The translations under genes were made by a program, and so were the position numbers. A DNA stretch of 64,000 nt from Rhineura floridana (Eukaryota; Chordata; Lepidosauria; Squamata; Rhineuridae), in the NCBI RefSeq assembly GCF_030035675.1, contig NC_084482.1:187833873-187897872 (forward strand). Reading direction: 5' to 3'. Below, piece by piece: positions 31,251-45,400 of the stretch; position 1 is the first letter of the stretch, and each line of letters opens with the position of its first letter. The notes under the pieces were generated by a model that was not told where the DNA came from, searched no databases, and saw only the letters and a list, made by a program, of their open reading frames with translations.

Positions 31251-32593
31251 AAATTCACTAATAGGCAAAAAAACCTTGCAGTTTAAGAATGTACCTATAG
31301 CCCACAGATATTTCTATCAAACTTTAAAAAGCAGGGAAATTGGGCAGCTATAGTGAATGCACCAGGGGAGCAGGAGACCTGACCTCCTCTCTGAGATATT
31401 GGACTGCCCTACAAATTGGTCAAAATGCAAACACAATTTGGGTTGGTCTTTCACAGTCCAATCCACTTCCTGTGTAGCTTGGAAGAATTTGGTAACATAT
31501 GCCTCTGAGCATATGGTGAGTGGTGGCAACACCTGCAATCAGCCCAAATAATAAAAAGAAGACATGTGCTGTGCTGATCTTGTTTTAGTAGGGAGGAAGC
31601 AACATGATTAAGACAGTTGATATAGTTCAGATGGTCACTTTAAATATGTCTGATTTACTTTGCAATTTTAGTGAAGTTTCCTATAAGGAAATCTTTTTCT
31701 TTTGTTTCTGTTTCTGAGAATATATATACAGCAACACTTTGCAAAATTTACACCAAAAAAACTCCAAAAATAATTGTGGAATAATGGCACTGACTATTCT
31801 GTAAAATAATCTCCAGTGGACATCAAGAGTGTCTCAACTTGCACAAGATAAAACAGTGGCAGGTGAAATATATTCTAGCAAAATTCTAGGTGTGCTCTAT
31901 GTTTTTAATTGACCATGCCCACCTTCCCTTAAATGAAGTGGTTTAAACATAGCAGGCTGAAAACGTGCATCCTCTTTTTTCCAACAGCTAGAGACATTGC
32001 TGAAGTAGCAACATATTGTCATCAGTCTGATTTTACATCAAACTGCAGTTTCAGATTCAACTGTTAATGCACCCAAAATAGAAATAGACCATAACCTCCA
32101 ATTTAAAACACAAAAGGCTGTCTTCACCATCATATGACACTGACCAATAAAAAGGCTTTGAAATTAATAAAAATGAATTTGACACAGATTTCTAGGATGA
32201 AAAATTAGAGAAATAATTTTTTTTGTTAGATTCTCTGTAGAAACATTAGTAACACAGGAAAGAAGCAAAGTAAGAAGAACACCAACAAACATACAATAAT
32301 ATAATTCTCCATCTTTGGAGATGGCAGCTGTTGCCACCACTCATCATATCCTCAGAGGCATGTTACCAAAGTCTTCCAAGTTACACAGGAAGTGGATTGG
32401 ACTGTGAAAGACCAACCCAAATTGTGTTTGCATTTTGACCAATTTGTAGGGCAGTCCAATATCTCAGAGAGGAGGTCAGGTCTCCTGCTCCCCTGGTGCA
32501 TTCACTATAGCTGCTTTTTAAAGTTTGATAGAAATATCTGTGGGCTATAGGTACGTTCTTAAACTGCAAGGTTTTTTGCCTATTAGTGAATTT
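31251..32593. mobile_element. 1.34-kb structure with long inverted arms (possible long-TIR DNA transposon)
   Basis: The left arm (about 31251-31536) and right arm (about 32324-32593) are reverse complements over nearly their whole length. The outermost sequence is aaattcactaataggc, and the arms pass through 'tagcccacagatatttctat' and 'cccaaattgtgtttgc' on the two sides. The left arm has a ~14-bp extra segment. The ~790-bp middle is A/T-rich and non-coding. No clear target duplication. It could be a non-autonomous DNA transposon with long TIRs or a foldback element. Confidence 0.6.
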
Positions 32594-32607
32594 GTATATT
32601 AAATAAT

Positions 32608-32700
32608 CAGCACAATGCTATGCATTTTTGTTGAGAAATAAGTCCCACTGTGTGCAATGGGCTTATTTCCATGTAAGTGTGCACAGGGATTATAGCCAAA
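32608..32700. mobile_element. MITE family M2
   Basis: 'aataagtcccactgtgtgc', 'aatgggcttatttccatg' and 'gggattatagcc' form the M2 palindrome. Confidence 0.6.
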
Positions 32701-33716
32701 AGTATCAATCACATGTGTAGAATAATGTGCTTGATTTTGTCAATATTCAAGGAACGTTTTCCAATTCTGGATAAATTTAATGCAGTGTTATTTGCCTTCT
32801 TTAAATTTTGTATAAGAGCTTATTTTTAAAATATTTCATGATCATAAATACAAAATAGTTATATTAAATCACACATCTATATGAAAGTATACACCTATCA
32901 TTAAAACTATAAGAAATCAATAAGTTATTATTAAAAAAACCTAAACTAACATTCTTTCCCATCATTTTGTCCATCATTTAATCTACTATTCTCATCATTT
33001 CATCTCACCACAAATATGATTTTAGTACATCAGTATATACATTCAAGTATATAATTTCTTTCCCCATATTTAAAAAAAAGTAACCATCATTTGTATAGTC
33101 TTTTCCCTTCTCCATAGTGGAATACATGTGCTAATTTTAAGGATTTTAGAAGTGACCAGCACTTTTCTTCCAGTGCCCTATTGATTCAACCTTTAAGTAG
33201 TATATCGATATACTTTATTTTCCCTCTAAAAATGCTCTGGAAAAGCAAACTTTCATGGTTGAGATCATATATAAGATATCAACCTAGTATTATACTGGTA
33301 CATCTTTAATGTTGGTTAATTTTTGGAAAAGAAGATCTAACACTAATTTTATTTTAGTTATTTTCTTTATAGTTGCATTAACCATTTTGCTTGTCCATCA
33401 CATGGGAAGATAATTTTCTTATTTCTTTTCACATTTCTAGAAATTAACTTCAGAGGTACCTGGTATCTCATGAACTGCCATTGGAGTAATATAGCATCTG
33501 GCCATAGCCTGAAAGCCATTTTATTTCAAATGAATACACAATGAGAAATTATTACCATGCTTGAAAATATATTCCCAGATGTCACAAGAAACATAATTAT
33601 ATATTTCTGAACCACCTGTTCTGGGGTATGAAATTCTAACAGAACCAAAAGTATGGCAATTCACATCCTGTTAACTGACTTTATTCTTTTCTGCCATTGT
33701 TGTGTCCTTTTATTAG
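32701..33716. other. A/T-rich sequence, no feature recognised
   Basis: About 1 kb of A/T-rich sequence just before the first supported exon. I see no CpG-rich promoter, TATA-positioned start or upstream exon that I could defend. Confidence 0.35.
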
Positions 33717-33864
33717 GTGTACAAAGCAAAGACCCACCTTAACTAGCAAACATGGATCTCACTGTGATGAAGACGATTATACACATTGCTATGGGTATCT
33801 TATCAACTTCCTTTCTCACAAAGTATCATGTGCTGCCTTCACTCATATTCAGATTCATGATGTG
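33717..33864 (+). CDS. ABHD6-like exon with start codon (5' UTR plus residues 1-37)
   Basis: Acceptor 'tccttttattag' ends at 33716, 35 bases of leader follow, then ATG at 33752. Encodes MDLTVMKTIIHIAMGIL and more hydrophobic residues to Met37; human ABHD6 also begins MDL. The donor gtgagt splits a Trp codon. The presence of an acceptor implies at least one untranslated exon upstream, which I did not find. Confidence 0.85.
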
Positions 33865-36800
33865 GTGAGTGTATATGGAGGAAGATATATAGAAGGAGTG
33901 GGGAATCTGTTGTCCTCCAGATATTATTGGACTCCAGCTCCCATCAGCCCCAGCCAGAATGGCCTATGATCAGGGACAATAGGAGTTGGAGTCCAGCAAT
34001 ATCTGGAGAGTCAGTTTTCCCTAATGTATGGAATGACTTCCATACTTGATCATCTACACAGTGTCTTAACTAGAACAAAGTATCTGCCTGGAGGAAGATC
34101 AGATCCAGAATTACAGAAAGCTAGCAAAGGGAAAGAGGCACAAGGACAGGGGTCCTCTGGAAGTTGTCAGACTCCAATTCCCATCAGCCCCAGCTACCAT
34201 GATTAATGGTCAGGAATTATGGGAACTGTAGTCCAACAGTATCTAAAGGGTCAAAGGTTCCCCATCCCTGCAGTAGGAGCTCTGGCTCTGGATAAGGTTC
34301 TGGTCTCCTGCTGGGAGGAAGGGTGGGATATAAATCAAATAATAAATAAATAAATAAGTATCCAGATGGAAGGCTATACATGAACTCCCAAAAGGACAAG
34401 ATACTAAATTCCAAAAACCAACAAACAGGCCTCCAAGACTGCCTCTTTAAGGATTGTGTACATACCATACATTTCAAGCACATTTAAAAGAACATGGTTT
34501 TCCCCAAAGAATCCTGGGAACTATACTGTAGTTTATCCCTCCCAGAGATACAATTCCCAGCACCCTTTACATACTACAATTCCCAGGATACTTTGGGAAG
34601 TCATGTACTTTAAATGTACTTGAAATGTATGGTGTGTACTAGGGATGGGAGAGAAATTTGATTCAGTTTGCATTTAAAGGCGAATTTACCTAACTTGCAC
34701 TTTCAGTACCAATATGTAGATCAAAACACAGCTATCTTTCAAAATCACCACCTATCTGAATTTTGCAATGCAGTTCTCCAGTCAAGTAATATGTACAAAA
34801 ATACATATGCTAAAGTGTGCACAAATATGCATATATTAGTGAAAATAACAGATACATTATATTAGGGGAAATTGCTTTGCAGAAGTGTATATTAGGCAAA
34901 GTTGTATATAACATATAGAAGGAGAAATTCTCACAAAAATGCTGACACATTTTCAGGAGAACTTATTAAAAAATTGCAATAAGAGTCATATTTACCTATC
35001 TTAATCTGCTGTTTGATGGGAGGGAGGAATGGTAAAATTCTTTTTAAAAAATAGCAATGCCCCCAGAGGCCCCTTTAACTATTAATAGCACAACCACACA
35101 TTCCACCCACCCACCGACCCACCCAAAAAATGCAGCCATGATAAGGATGTCTTGCACAACACTTCCATATTTATTTCTTTTGTAAAAGCCTCATGTATAT
35201 ACTGTGATTACAGACCCTGAGATAATCCCCTAGAATAGATTTACTGTGTAGAGATTTTGAGAGAACAGCTCCTCCACACTGGGTTGTTGACATTTGGGTG
35301 TGCCTTCAGTACTGAGCCACTGATAGAAATAAGTGTCTATCATTTGAAATTGGGGGCCACCAGAAACAAAATGGCTACATTCTGCTCGGATGAGGAACCA
35401 ACCAAAGTAAGGGTGTGGTGACAGAGTCTGCCCAGTGAAACATCACCACACAAATGACAAACTATCCCCCCGCCAATGCCCTAACAAACTTGCACTGCAG
35501 CAGTGACTGCAGATGTATAATCTATAATGACTTGTTTTTACCTATTGTGGCAAGAGGAAATCTGGATTAAATGTAAAAAAAAAAAGAGTACAGGCTGGCA
35601 TTTTGATAAAATCATGTGGGTTCTGCAAAAAGAAATTGCATGCACAAATAGCACTGATTCCACAGAATATTTCTGTCTAGAAGTACCCTTAGGGTGGTAT
35701 TCAATTGTAGCCTTACTCAGAGCAGACCCACAGAAGTGAATAGATATAACTAACTTAAGTTCATTCCTTTCAACAGGTCTAAGTTCTACTCTGGGTAGGA
35801 CTTAGTTGAATACAATCCTTAGTGTATAGCAGCAAAAACAACTAACAGTATCTTGTAGCAAAGTCTAACAATGACCCTGCTAGTCTTTAAGATACCCTAA
35901 GACTCAAAGAAGTTTGCTGTCAGACAGACCTAACTCTGAAACCGGCACAATCAGACCCTGATGGCTGAAGAGACTTCAGGTCCTTGCAGGGCTGGATTAA
36001 GACATGCTGAACCCTTAACTGGGTGAAGTTCAAGAGGCCCCATAGCTTTCCCCCCAAAATGTGCATTATATTGAAAGACAGGAAAATGAAATGGAAATAG
36101 TAAATTTTTATATTTGTATATATACACAGGTGATACAACTAAAACTAACAATCTAACTAAAACTTATTTCTATTTGCATATGAAATACCTTTAAATGAAA
36201 ATACTTTAAGATTTCTTACTTAGCATATGCGAAAATATATTATAGCCATTTCTGACCAGATTTATAAACACAACATGAGAAATAATTGTGTAGCCATTAA
36301 GTATATTTTTGTCATATCAAAACAGTAGTGGGTTGTTGTAATAAATCCTATAACTACTCAGATTAGACCCATTTAAATGACCAGACATGATTAAGTTGGT
36401 CCATTCATTTCAGTGGATCTACTCTGCGCAGGACTACCATTGGATACAACCCGATGTCTGTTTTAAAGTCTCTTTTCCCTGTTTCCTTTATTTTTTAACC
36501 AATTATGTAAAACTTGAAATGTAGTAATCTTTTTTTAATTAGGGGCCCCTCATCATCTGAGGCCCTAAAGTGTAGTTTACTGAGTTTATGCATAAATCTG
36601 GCACTGGGTCCTTTGAAACATGGATTGGTCACAATAAGGCTGAACAGCGGGCCAAACTCATCCTAACATTTTTGAGGCTCAAAAGGTACAACAGGGCAAG
36701 CCTGGGAACCAACCAGGAAGCTATTGCAGAGATATAGCATGCAAGCACAGGGGAACAACCAAGCAGCTTTCCACAGACAAACACTCTCCAGACTGAGAGA

Positions 36801-39800
36801 GTGTAGCAGATTTAGGACCTAGGTAGCAGGCAGTGTCATGGGATTGGCTGTCTGGGATCACGTGACCAGGCCCAGGTATTCACACTTGAGCTTCCTGCAG
36901 TTTTTCTGTTGTTTAATCTTTTATCTCAGAAAAATCTAATTGGTTTGTGGATTAGGCTGAATTATAGCTATTTCCCTTGTGGTGGGTAAATACCCAGACC
37001 AGTCAGCACTAGAGCTTGACAAATCTCTACAACCCTGATGTTAACTGAAAGAATTTTCCTGTGCACTTGTCTGCTCATTTTGCTTCTCTTTATACTTTTA
37101 GGTGCAAACGTCAGAAAAGGGGTGTAAAAGTGGAATACATTGATCACGAGGGCTATAGATTTAGTTACTTCTCCCGAGGGAAGCCTGGATCTCGGCCATC
37201 CATTCTGATGCTGCATGGGTTCTCACTCAACAAAGACATATGGTTAAATACAATCAAAGTAGGTTTCTAGCTTTTATTCAGACAACATCCTGCGTATGCC
37301 CACTAAACCTATTCAGTCTGCAGAAATTGCACTTCCACAATTGCCATTCTGCACTTTTAGTGTGGCAGCACTCTGGAATTCCCTGCCTACTGACTTTAGG
37401 CATGTGCCTTTGTTGTATTGTTTTTGGTGCTATTTGTTTAGCCAGGCCTCGCCAATATGTAAAGTTGACATATTTTATTATGTAATCTTATTTGATAATG
37501 TATATTTTTTATTTATATTTTGAATATTTGAGGGAGCTAACTTTTAACTCTGACTTTTATCAATAAATGTATATTTTGTTTTATGCAAATTGTTTAGAGT
37601 TTTTATGATTAAGTAGTATACAGATTGCTAAATAAACAAGCACAAGCGTCCACACATACACCCAGCGCTACTTCCACACCATTCATTTAAAGCACTCTTA
37701 TACCACTTTAAAAGTCATGTCTTCCCCCAAATAATTGTGAGAACTGTTGTTTGTGAAGGGTCTCCTAACAATCTCAGCACCCTTAGCAAATGACAGTTCC
37801 CAGGATTCTTTGGGGGGAAGCCATGACTATTAAAATGATATAAGACTGCTTTAAATGTATGGTGTGGATGTGACTATAAACACTTGCACTTGCACTGTAG
37901 ACCAGGCAGCAGTGGTGTAGTGACAAATCCAGAAGTGCAGGCTCCCTTCATGACAGTCACACCATGCCCCCTCACAGGCATGCTCCCTCACTTGCTTACT
38001 GTCCATTATAATTTCCTCAGTCCTTCCCACTTGCACCTTCTTCCACAACAACAGATGTCCCTAGAGGTCAATCAGCATGAAAGGGAAATGTGTTAGAGTG
38101 TGTTAGCTACTGAGAAGAATCCCCTCAGTGGCTGACTCACTTCCTTTCACTCTGATTGGCTCCAATCAGCAGGAAAGGACAAGGAACCATGTTAGAAGAT
38201 TCTTCTCAGTCACTAACATACCCCTTTTCATGCTGATTGGTGTGTAGGATGCTGGAGAAATAGAGACCCAGCTGGGACCCTGCTCCCAAAAAAATAAGGG
38301 GTCTAAGACCCCTCTGAGACCACAGACCACTATACCCCTGCCATTCAGGGCTGGTCTAAGACATTTTCATGCCCATGAGGCAAATCTACTGTGTTGTTAC
38401 ATAGGTCCTCGTGCATTTAAATGGGCATTAACAAGAGAAATTTCCACTGCATTGTGTGCCCTCTATCTATCTCCCGTTCAGCTGTCTGAAATGCCAGACT
38501 CATCCTGTATCTGGGTAGAGCCACTTCTGTGTCAAGGATTAATAATTCAGTCTAATAAGGAGCTGCCCACCCCTGCCCCACTCTGAAACTGCTCCACTTT
38601 TCCTTTTTTGGAGCTGAGAGTAAGCCACATACAGCTACAGGTGGCATAACGTGGGCAGTCTGGTGCTTAAATGACAAGGCTAACATTATTTGCATAATTT
38701 GTCACTGGCTGGCATATACTGGGTGGTATCCAAGGCTCTTGTTCCATTAGTGAAAAGATTTGCACTTGTGCAATGGAATCCCCCCTCCTCCCCTTAGACC
38801 TGCCCCAAATCTGCTCTGGGGGGCTTGAGGGGGGGAACCCAGAACACATTTAGGGACGCATGGGGAGAAGAGGGAGGAAAGTTCTGTTGCTCAAGTGTAA
38901 ATCCTTGCTATAACCAGGGGTGTAGTTGTCCAGGGTCTCGGGGGATCTTAGACCCTTTACTTTTTTAGGAGAAGGGGCCCGACATCCACAGCATGAAAGG
39001 GGAGTGTCTTGGCTACTGAGAAGAATCTTCTAACATGCTTCCTTGACCTTTCCTGCTGATTGGAGCCAATCAGAGTGAAAGGAGGTGAGTCAGCCACTGG
39101 GAAGAGTAGCTAACTGTCAGGCCCCCTACTCTGGGTATGGTCTCGTAATGGATCTCTCACACTGGGCCCAGCACAGGTCTCTCACAATTCCACTACTAGG
39201 CGCCACCACCTGACACTCTGTAATGCAATACTGCCCTGAGACTGTGCCTTAGTCTCCTCCACAGATTGCTACGTAGTGTCTGGGTGCGCTTACAAGCCAC
39301 AACCCCCCTGTATCTTTCTGCCTTTAAAGATTACAGCCCTGGATTGCTTTGGATACCTGCTGCTGTTACACTATCCCTTCACAGCTGCCACCATTGATAC
39401 TGTTCCCAGCTTTGGTATTTGCTCTGCCTATCCTTTGGGTCTGTAATATCCCAGCCAAGGATCAGGTGTGTTGTTAAACCAAAACGATTTATTTATTAAC
39501 ACAAGGAATAAACAGGATTACTTTAAGTTCAGTCAACATGTGTGTGGTTACATAGTTTTCTCTTTATATCTCTTAGTCCTAAAACCTGCCTCACTACCCA
39601 CCTAAACTCAAATCCACCCCTCCAAAACAGAACCAACAACAACCTCTCCAACTGTCATTCTCTCATTTATACCTTCAACCACCCAGATGCTCAGCCAATC
39701 ACCACTCAGCATTCCTGAACATTCCAACACATGTACTCCCCTCTCCCACTCACTTTACTTACCATATTTACCCTACAAAACTGACACTTACCATAATTAC

Positions 39801-42429
39801 CGTACAACATTTACCGAGGCATCACACTAACACTATCCCCTTTCATGCTTATTGGCTCCTAGGGATGTCTATTGTGGGAGAAAGCATTAACAAAGATCTC
39901 ATTCACTACCCTGCAGCAAAAAAGGGGAGGGGGCGTGGCTATATCTAACATGAAGGGACCCTGCAGTTCTGAATTTGCTACTACACTGCTGGGTATAAAG
40001 GAACTTAAAGGTGACTTTGGGTACAAGCCACTGCACTCTATTGCATTTTATTTTGTATTGTGGTTTTAACTTTGTTTTAAGCTTGCATTTTTTTTGTTAC
40101 CCTGGACTTTTATTTATTGAAAAGCTTGATATTTCAAAAATTTATAAGCAGTGTACAATGTAAAAACAAACATAAGAATTGCGATGGTGACGATGATATG
40201 GTGGTAGAGCAACCATCAGTGATATATTTAATCACAAATGCAGTAGCTCTGTGCCAAACAGTACAGCAATAAAACCTGATGACTTAGAGACAAGGGGAGT
40301 GGGGGGAAGGAGGTGTCTCTGTACCCTCTATACTTGGGGTGGGGGCTGCCCGGGAATGCAGGAAAATGCTGCTTGATAAAAGAAAAGCAAAAAGGAAGCA
40401 GATGGTCTGACAGGACTAAGCATGCTCATTGCCCTCCAGAAGGCATGGAATAGAGAAAGCCGTTGAGGGCCAGTTGGTTTTATTTTATCTATTGCATTTA
40501 TATGTTGCCTTTCTGCCAAGGCACTTAAGGCAGTTTTACAATTTTAAAATACAGTTTTGGGTTACATCCAACTTAGTTCTATTCAGAATAGACCTGTTGA
40601 AACTAATGAACCTTAGTCATGTCCAATAACTTCAATGGGTCTTTTCTGAGTACCGGAAGTGTCCTCATGGTGACGAAGTTGAACCATTGACTCGCATCTT
40701 GTTTGTATGCAATTTTTATAGGGAGGATTGCGATAGACTACTTGGCCCAATTATGAGGAACTTTCCTGGCAGGCCATTGGTCTGTTTTTTTAAATATTTC
40801 CTAGCTGATTTTAATAAGTCTACAACAGAGACAGTGGCTAAGTTCCTCTTCTCTGCTCAAAGGAGTCGCAAGAGGATTCTTCTCTCTTAACTGCTGTTTC
40901 TTTTATGATGTACTTTTATATTTCTGTATCTTAACTATTCTGATGTTTTTTATTGACTATTTTATTTGAATGGGTCTGTGACCGTATATTAATAAACTAA
41001 CTAACTCTGAGTAGGGTTAGTGTTAGATATGACCCATAAAATATAGCCCAACAGAATCCTCTCAGATTGACTAATAGTCTTTTCAGAAAATAATGGTCTG
41101 AGCTGCCTGCCCTGGGCTTCCCTCGCTTCTGTCCTCCCTCAGGTCACCCCGGGGTCTTTCTTCTTAAACAGTCTCAGGCAGTGCCAGCTGGTGACTCCAG
41201 GTCAGCGAGGTAGTGGAATCTGTGCCAGGTTTTAGTCCGAATTTTCAAGGAGCTCTCCAAGGTGCTTCAAGGGGTGAAATGGCTTATTCAAAGGTCTAAC
41301 ATCATAACCACACCACCCTTTGACAATGAAGTGCTCTTGTTATCACTGTTTGGATTCCTTGGTTTCATGACTGATGCCATATTTTCACAGCTCTTTCCTC
41401 AGGACCTCCACTTGGTTTGCCTTGACATGCCTGGTCATGGCAAAACCACTCGTTTGCTGGGAGAAAGTTACACAGCGGCGGCTCAGGCTGAAAGGATACA
41501 CCAGGTGAGGCCTTCATCTTAGATGCATTATATCGTGAAAGCTAGCAAGTGAGTGATTGTGGTGCAAATGCTTCCCCCCACCCAAGACTTTTACTGATTA
41601 GTGACGTGTAGAAATTGTCGTTTTTCTTTAATTGGCGTAAATGGGCTGTTAAGAGGAAACCAGCTGCCCATTTTTACAATCACTGGCTCATCACTGTGTG
41701 TGTGTGAGAGAGTGTATCATATCTTACTGCCACAGAGTCCAACTTACATTATTTTTGTTCCATTATTATCCCTAGTTAAACAAGTCTGGCACATTTTGGA
41801 AGCACTACCAAACCTAAAACACTTCTTATCAGAGATTATAATTTTATTTTCCTTATTTTTATTGACTAGTTACATTTCTGTTCCATCATTCCTTCAGCCG
41901 GATCCCAGGGCAGGCTTCGTATTCTCCTTTTCTTCCATGCTGTAACTCAAGATGGCATAATTAGCATTGCCAGGCAGTCTCCCATCCAGGCACTGACCAG
42001 CTCCAGACCTGCTTAGCTTCAAGCAAGGTTGCTTCATCATATGCTGTTTTTAGGATATGTCCTGGGATGAAATTGTATGACCATGGGTGTGTGCCTAATG
42101 ATGGTTCCATCATATCCCCATTGCTAGAAATGCTTTATTTATTTCATTTATATCCCACCTTTCCTTCATATCCCCCTCATTGATTGATTGATTGATTGAT
42201 ATCCTGCCCTTCCTCCCAGTAGGAGCCCAGGGTGGCATTTCATCCACCCAAGCCTGTGAGGTAGGTTAGGCTGAAACATAGTGACTGGCCTGAGGTCATT
42301 TAGCAAGCTTCATGGCTGAGCAGAGTTTTGAATATGCATCTTCCTGATCCTAGTCTGAGTTCTTCTTCAGATACTCCACCCTCCTTCCCTGCCCCCCATT
42401 TCCAAAACAGAGTTATTTTCTCTCTCTCT

Positions 42430-42481
<52 letters not shown>

Positions 42482-45400
42482 TATGGCACCTCTGCACAAT
42501 CTGCATTGACTTTCCTTCTCAAAGACATAAGCACAACAGATGCAGGAAATCCCAGGCAATCTGCTTGTTGTTGTTATATGCCTTCAAGTCGATTTCAACG
42601 TATGGCGACCCTGTGAATCAGCTACCTCCAAGAGCATCTGTTATAAACTACCCTGTTCAGATCTTGTAAGTTCAGGTCTGTGGCTTCCTTTATGGAATCA
42701 ATCCATCTCTTGTTTGGCCTTCCTCTTTTTCTACTCCATTCTGTTTTTCCCAGCATTATTGTCTTTTCTAATGAATCCTGTCTTCTCATGATATGTCCAA
42801 AGTATGATAACCTCAGTTTCATCATTTTAGCTTCTAGTGATAGTTCTGGTTTAATTTATTCTAACACCCAATTATCTGTCTTTTTCTCAGTCCATGGTAT
42901 GCACAAAGCTCTCCTCCAACAACACCTTTCAAATGATTTGATTTTTCTCTTAACCACTTTTTTCACTGTCCAACTTTCACATCCATACATAGAGATCAGA
43001 AATACCATGGTCTGAATGATCCTGACTTTAATGTTCAGTGATACATCTTTGCATCTGAGGACCTTTTCTAGTTCTCTCACTGCTGCCCTCCCCAGTCCTA
43101 GCTTTCTTCTAATTTCTTGACTATTGTCTCCATCTTGGTTAATGACTGTGGCAAGGTACTGATAATCCTTGACAAGTTCAATGTCTTCATTGTCAGCTTT
43201 AAAGTTACATAAATCTTCTGTTGTCATTACTTTAGTCTTCTTGACATTCAGCTGAAGTCCTGCTTTTGTGGTTTCCTCTTTAACTTTCATCAGCATTCGT
43301 TTCAAATCATTACTGGCTTCTACTAGTAGTATGTTATAGTCTGCACATCTTAAATTATTGATATTTCTCCCTGCAATTTTCATACCTCCTTCATATTGGT
43401 CCAATCCCGCTTTCTGCATGATATATTCTGCATATAGATTAAACAAATAAGGTGAACCCTGGCAAGGCAAAACACAGAAGTGATGGGTGCAGAATCACAA
43501 ATACCAGGAGGAACCTGCACAGCATTCTGAACAGAGGAGGAGAATATGGAGCAGAAGAGAGAAGGAATTTGGGTCTCAGGAAATCCTGGGCCAAGCATGA
43601 ATATGGGTCTTTGCGAATTATCTACATGGCATCAAAGGGCAGCAACACATTGGACACCATCATAGGAGCTTTGCCTGGGACAGAGCATGATGGACATAAA
43701 AGATCTTTTGATGTGATCGAGCACTGTTGGAGGCACTATGCCTCTGAATACCAGTTGCTGAGAATGGCAAGTGAGGAGTGTGGCTCGTGGGCTCAGGTCC
43801 TGCTTATGGGCTTTCCTATAGGCATTTGGTTGGCCTCTGTGAGAACAGAATGTTGGACTAGATAGGCCACTGGCCTGATCCAGCAAGGCTCTTCTCATGT
43901 TCTTAAAGCAACTCTTATATTTATGTGTGTTAACTGGAAGATGCCATTGCAGAAACGGGGATCTTCCTTAGAAAATGTCCTAAATCAGTATTAGGAGCTG
44001 TAAGATGTTACACCGTAAAGGGGACCAGGATTCCTGAAAGATTGTCTTGCCCCTTTTATACCCAGTTGATCACTACGTTCTGCAGGTGAGGGCCTCCTGC
44101 AGATACCATCTTATCAGGAGGTCCTTTCCGGACAACATAGGAAGCGAACCGTTAGCGTAGTGGCACCTGCCCTTTGGAATTCCTTCCCCTTAAATATTAG
44201 ACAGGTGCCATCTGTGTTATCTTTTCGGCACCTACTGAAGACCTTCCTCTTTCAAAAAGCCTTTTAAGTAGAGACCATATCCCAGTCTGTGTCTGTGTTG
44301 GAATTGCTTTTTAAGATGTTTTTAAAGCTTTTTTAGAAAGAGGTTTTGAAAGATATTTTGTTTTAATATATTTTATGTCTGTTCTTAAGATGTTTTAGAG
44401 TGTTGTTAGTGTTTTTGTTTGCTGCCCTGAGCTCCTACTGGGAGGAAGGGTGGGATATAAATTTAACAAATAAATAACAAATAAAATAAAAGGAATACAT
44501 GCTTTATGCATCTCCAAAGGCACCCTCTAGGGCAGAGATAGTGCCATCCATGTTTTAGATTTCCAACTCCCGTCAACCCCAAACAGCTTGACCAGTGGTT
44601 AAGGATAATGGGAGTTGTAGTCCAACATTGTCTGGTGGACCATAGGTTGACAGAGTGTTCTAAATCATGCAGGAAATCTCCAGAAGTAGAAAAAAGTCAC
44701 CTCTGCAGAAGTTACAGCTGAATTTGTGAGCAACAACTGGAGAGAGTGTGTGTGTATGTTGGTACTTATGTGAGAAGTTATCCTGAGAAGACCTGTGTGA
44801 AGTGTTATTCATTTATTATTACATTTATATCCTATCTTTCCCCCAAGGAGCTCAAGGTGGTGTACATGATTCTCCCCCCTCCCCATTTTATCCTCACAAC
44901 AATCATGTGAGGTAGACTAAGAAGCAGTGACTGGCCCGAGGTCACCCAGTGGGATTGATGGCTGAGTGGGGATTTGAACCCTAGTTTCCCAGGCCCTAGT
45001 CCAGCACTCTAACCACTACACTACACTGACATAAGAAAGAGAGGCAAGGCCTGACTTTGGGTGTTGAGTAGTTGACAAGTGAAACACCTGGCCTTTTCAC
45101 AAACTGGGGAAAAAATTGCCTGGCAGAGTAGGCTACCAAGCTACATAGAAATATATAACACAATTTCTGTTCATTCATGCTTCTGGTTTCAGTTTGTTGA
45201 GGGCACTGGCCTGAACAAAAAGCCATTCCACCTTGTTGGCATGTCCATGGGCGGAATGGTTGCTGGCGTTTATGCTGCTCAGTATCCATCAGAGATTTGC
45301 TGCTTGTCCCTCCTTTGTCCAGCTGGTGAGTACTGAAATTCCAGTCTTTCAAGGGAACTCCTAAAGGTGTTTCTCTCCTGCTGAAGCAGCCAGGATATCT

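Noticed and set aside
42328-42669. 113-codon frame containing His-Thr repeats
   Set aside because: Created by translating a (CA)n microsatellite.
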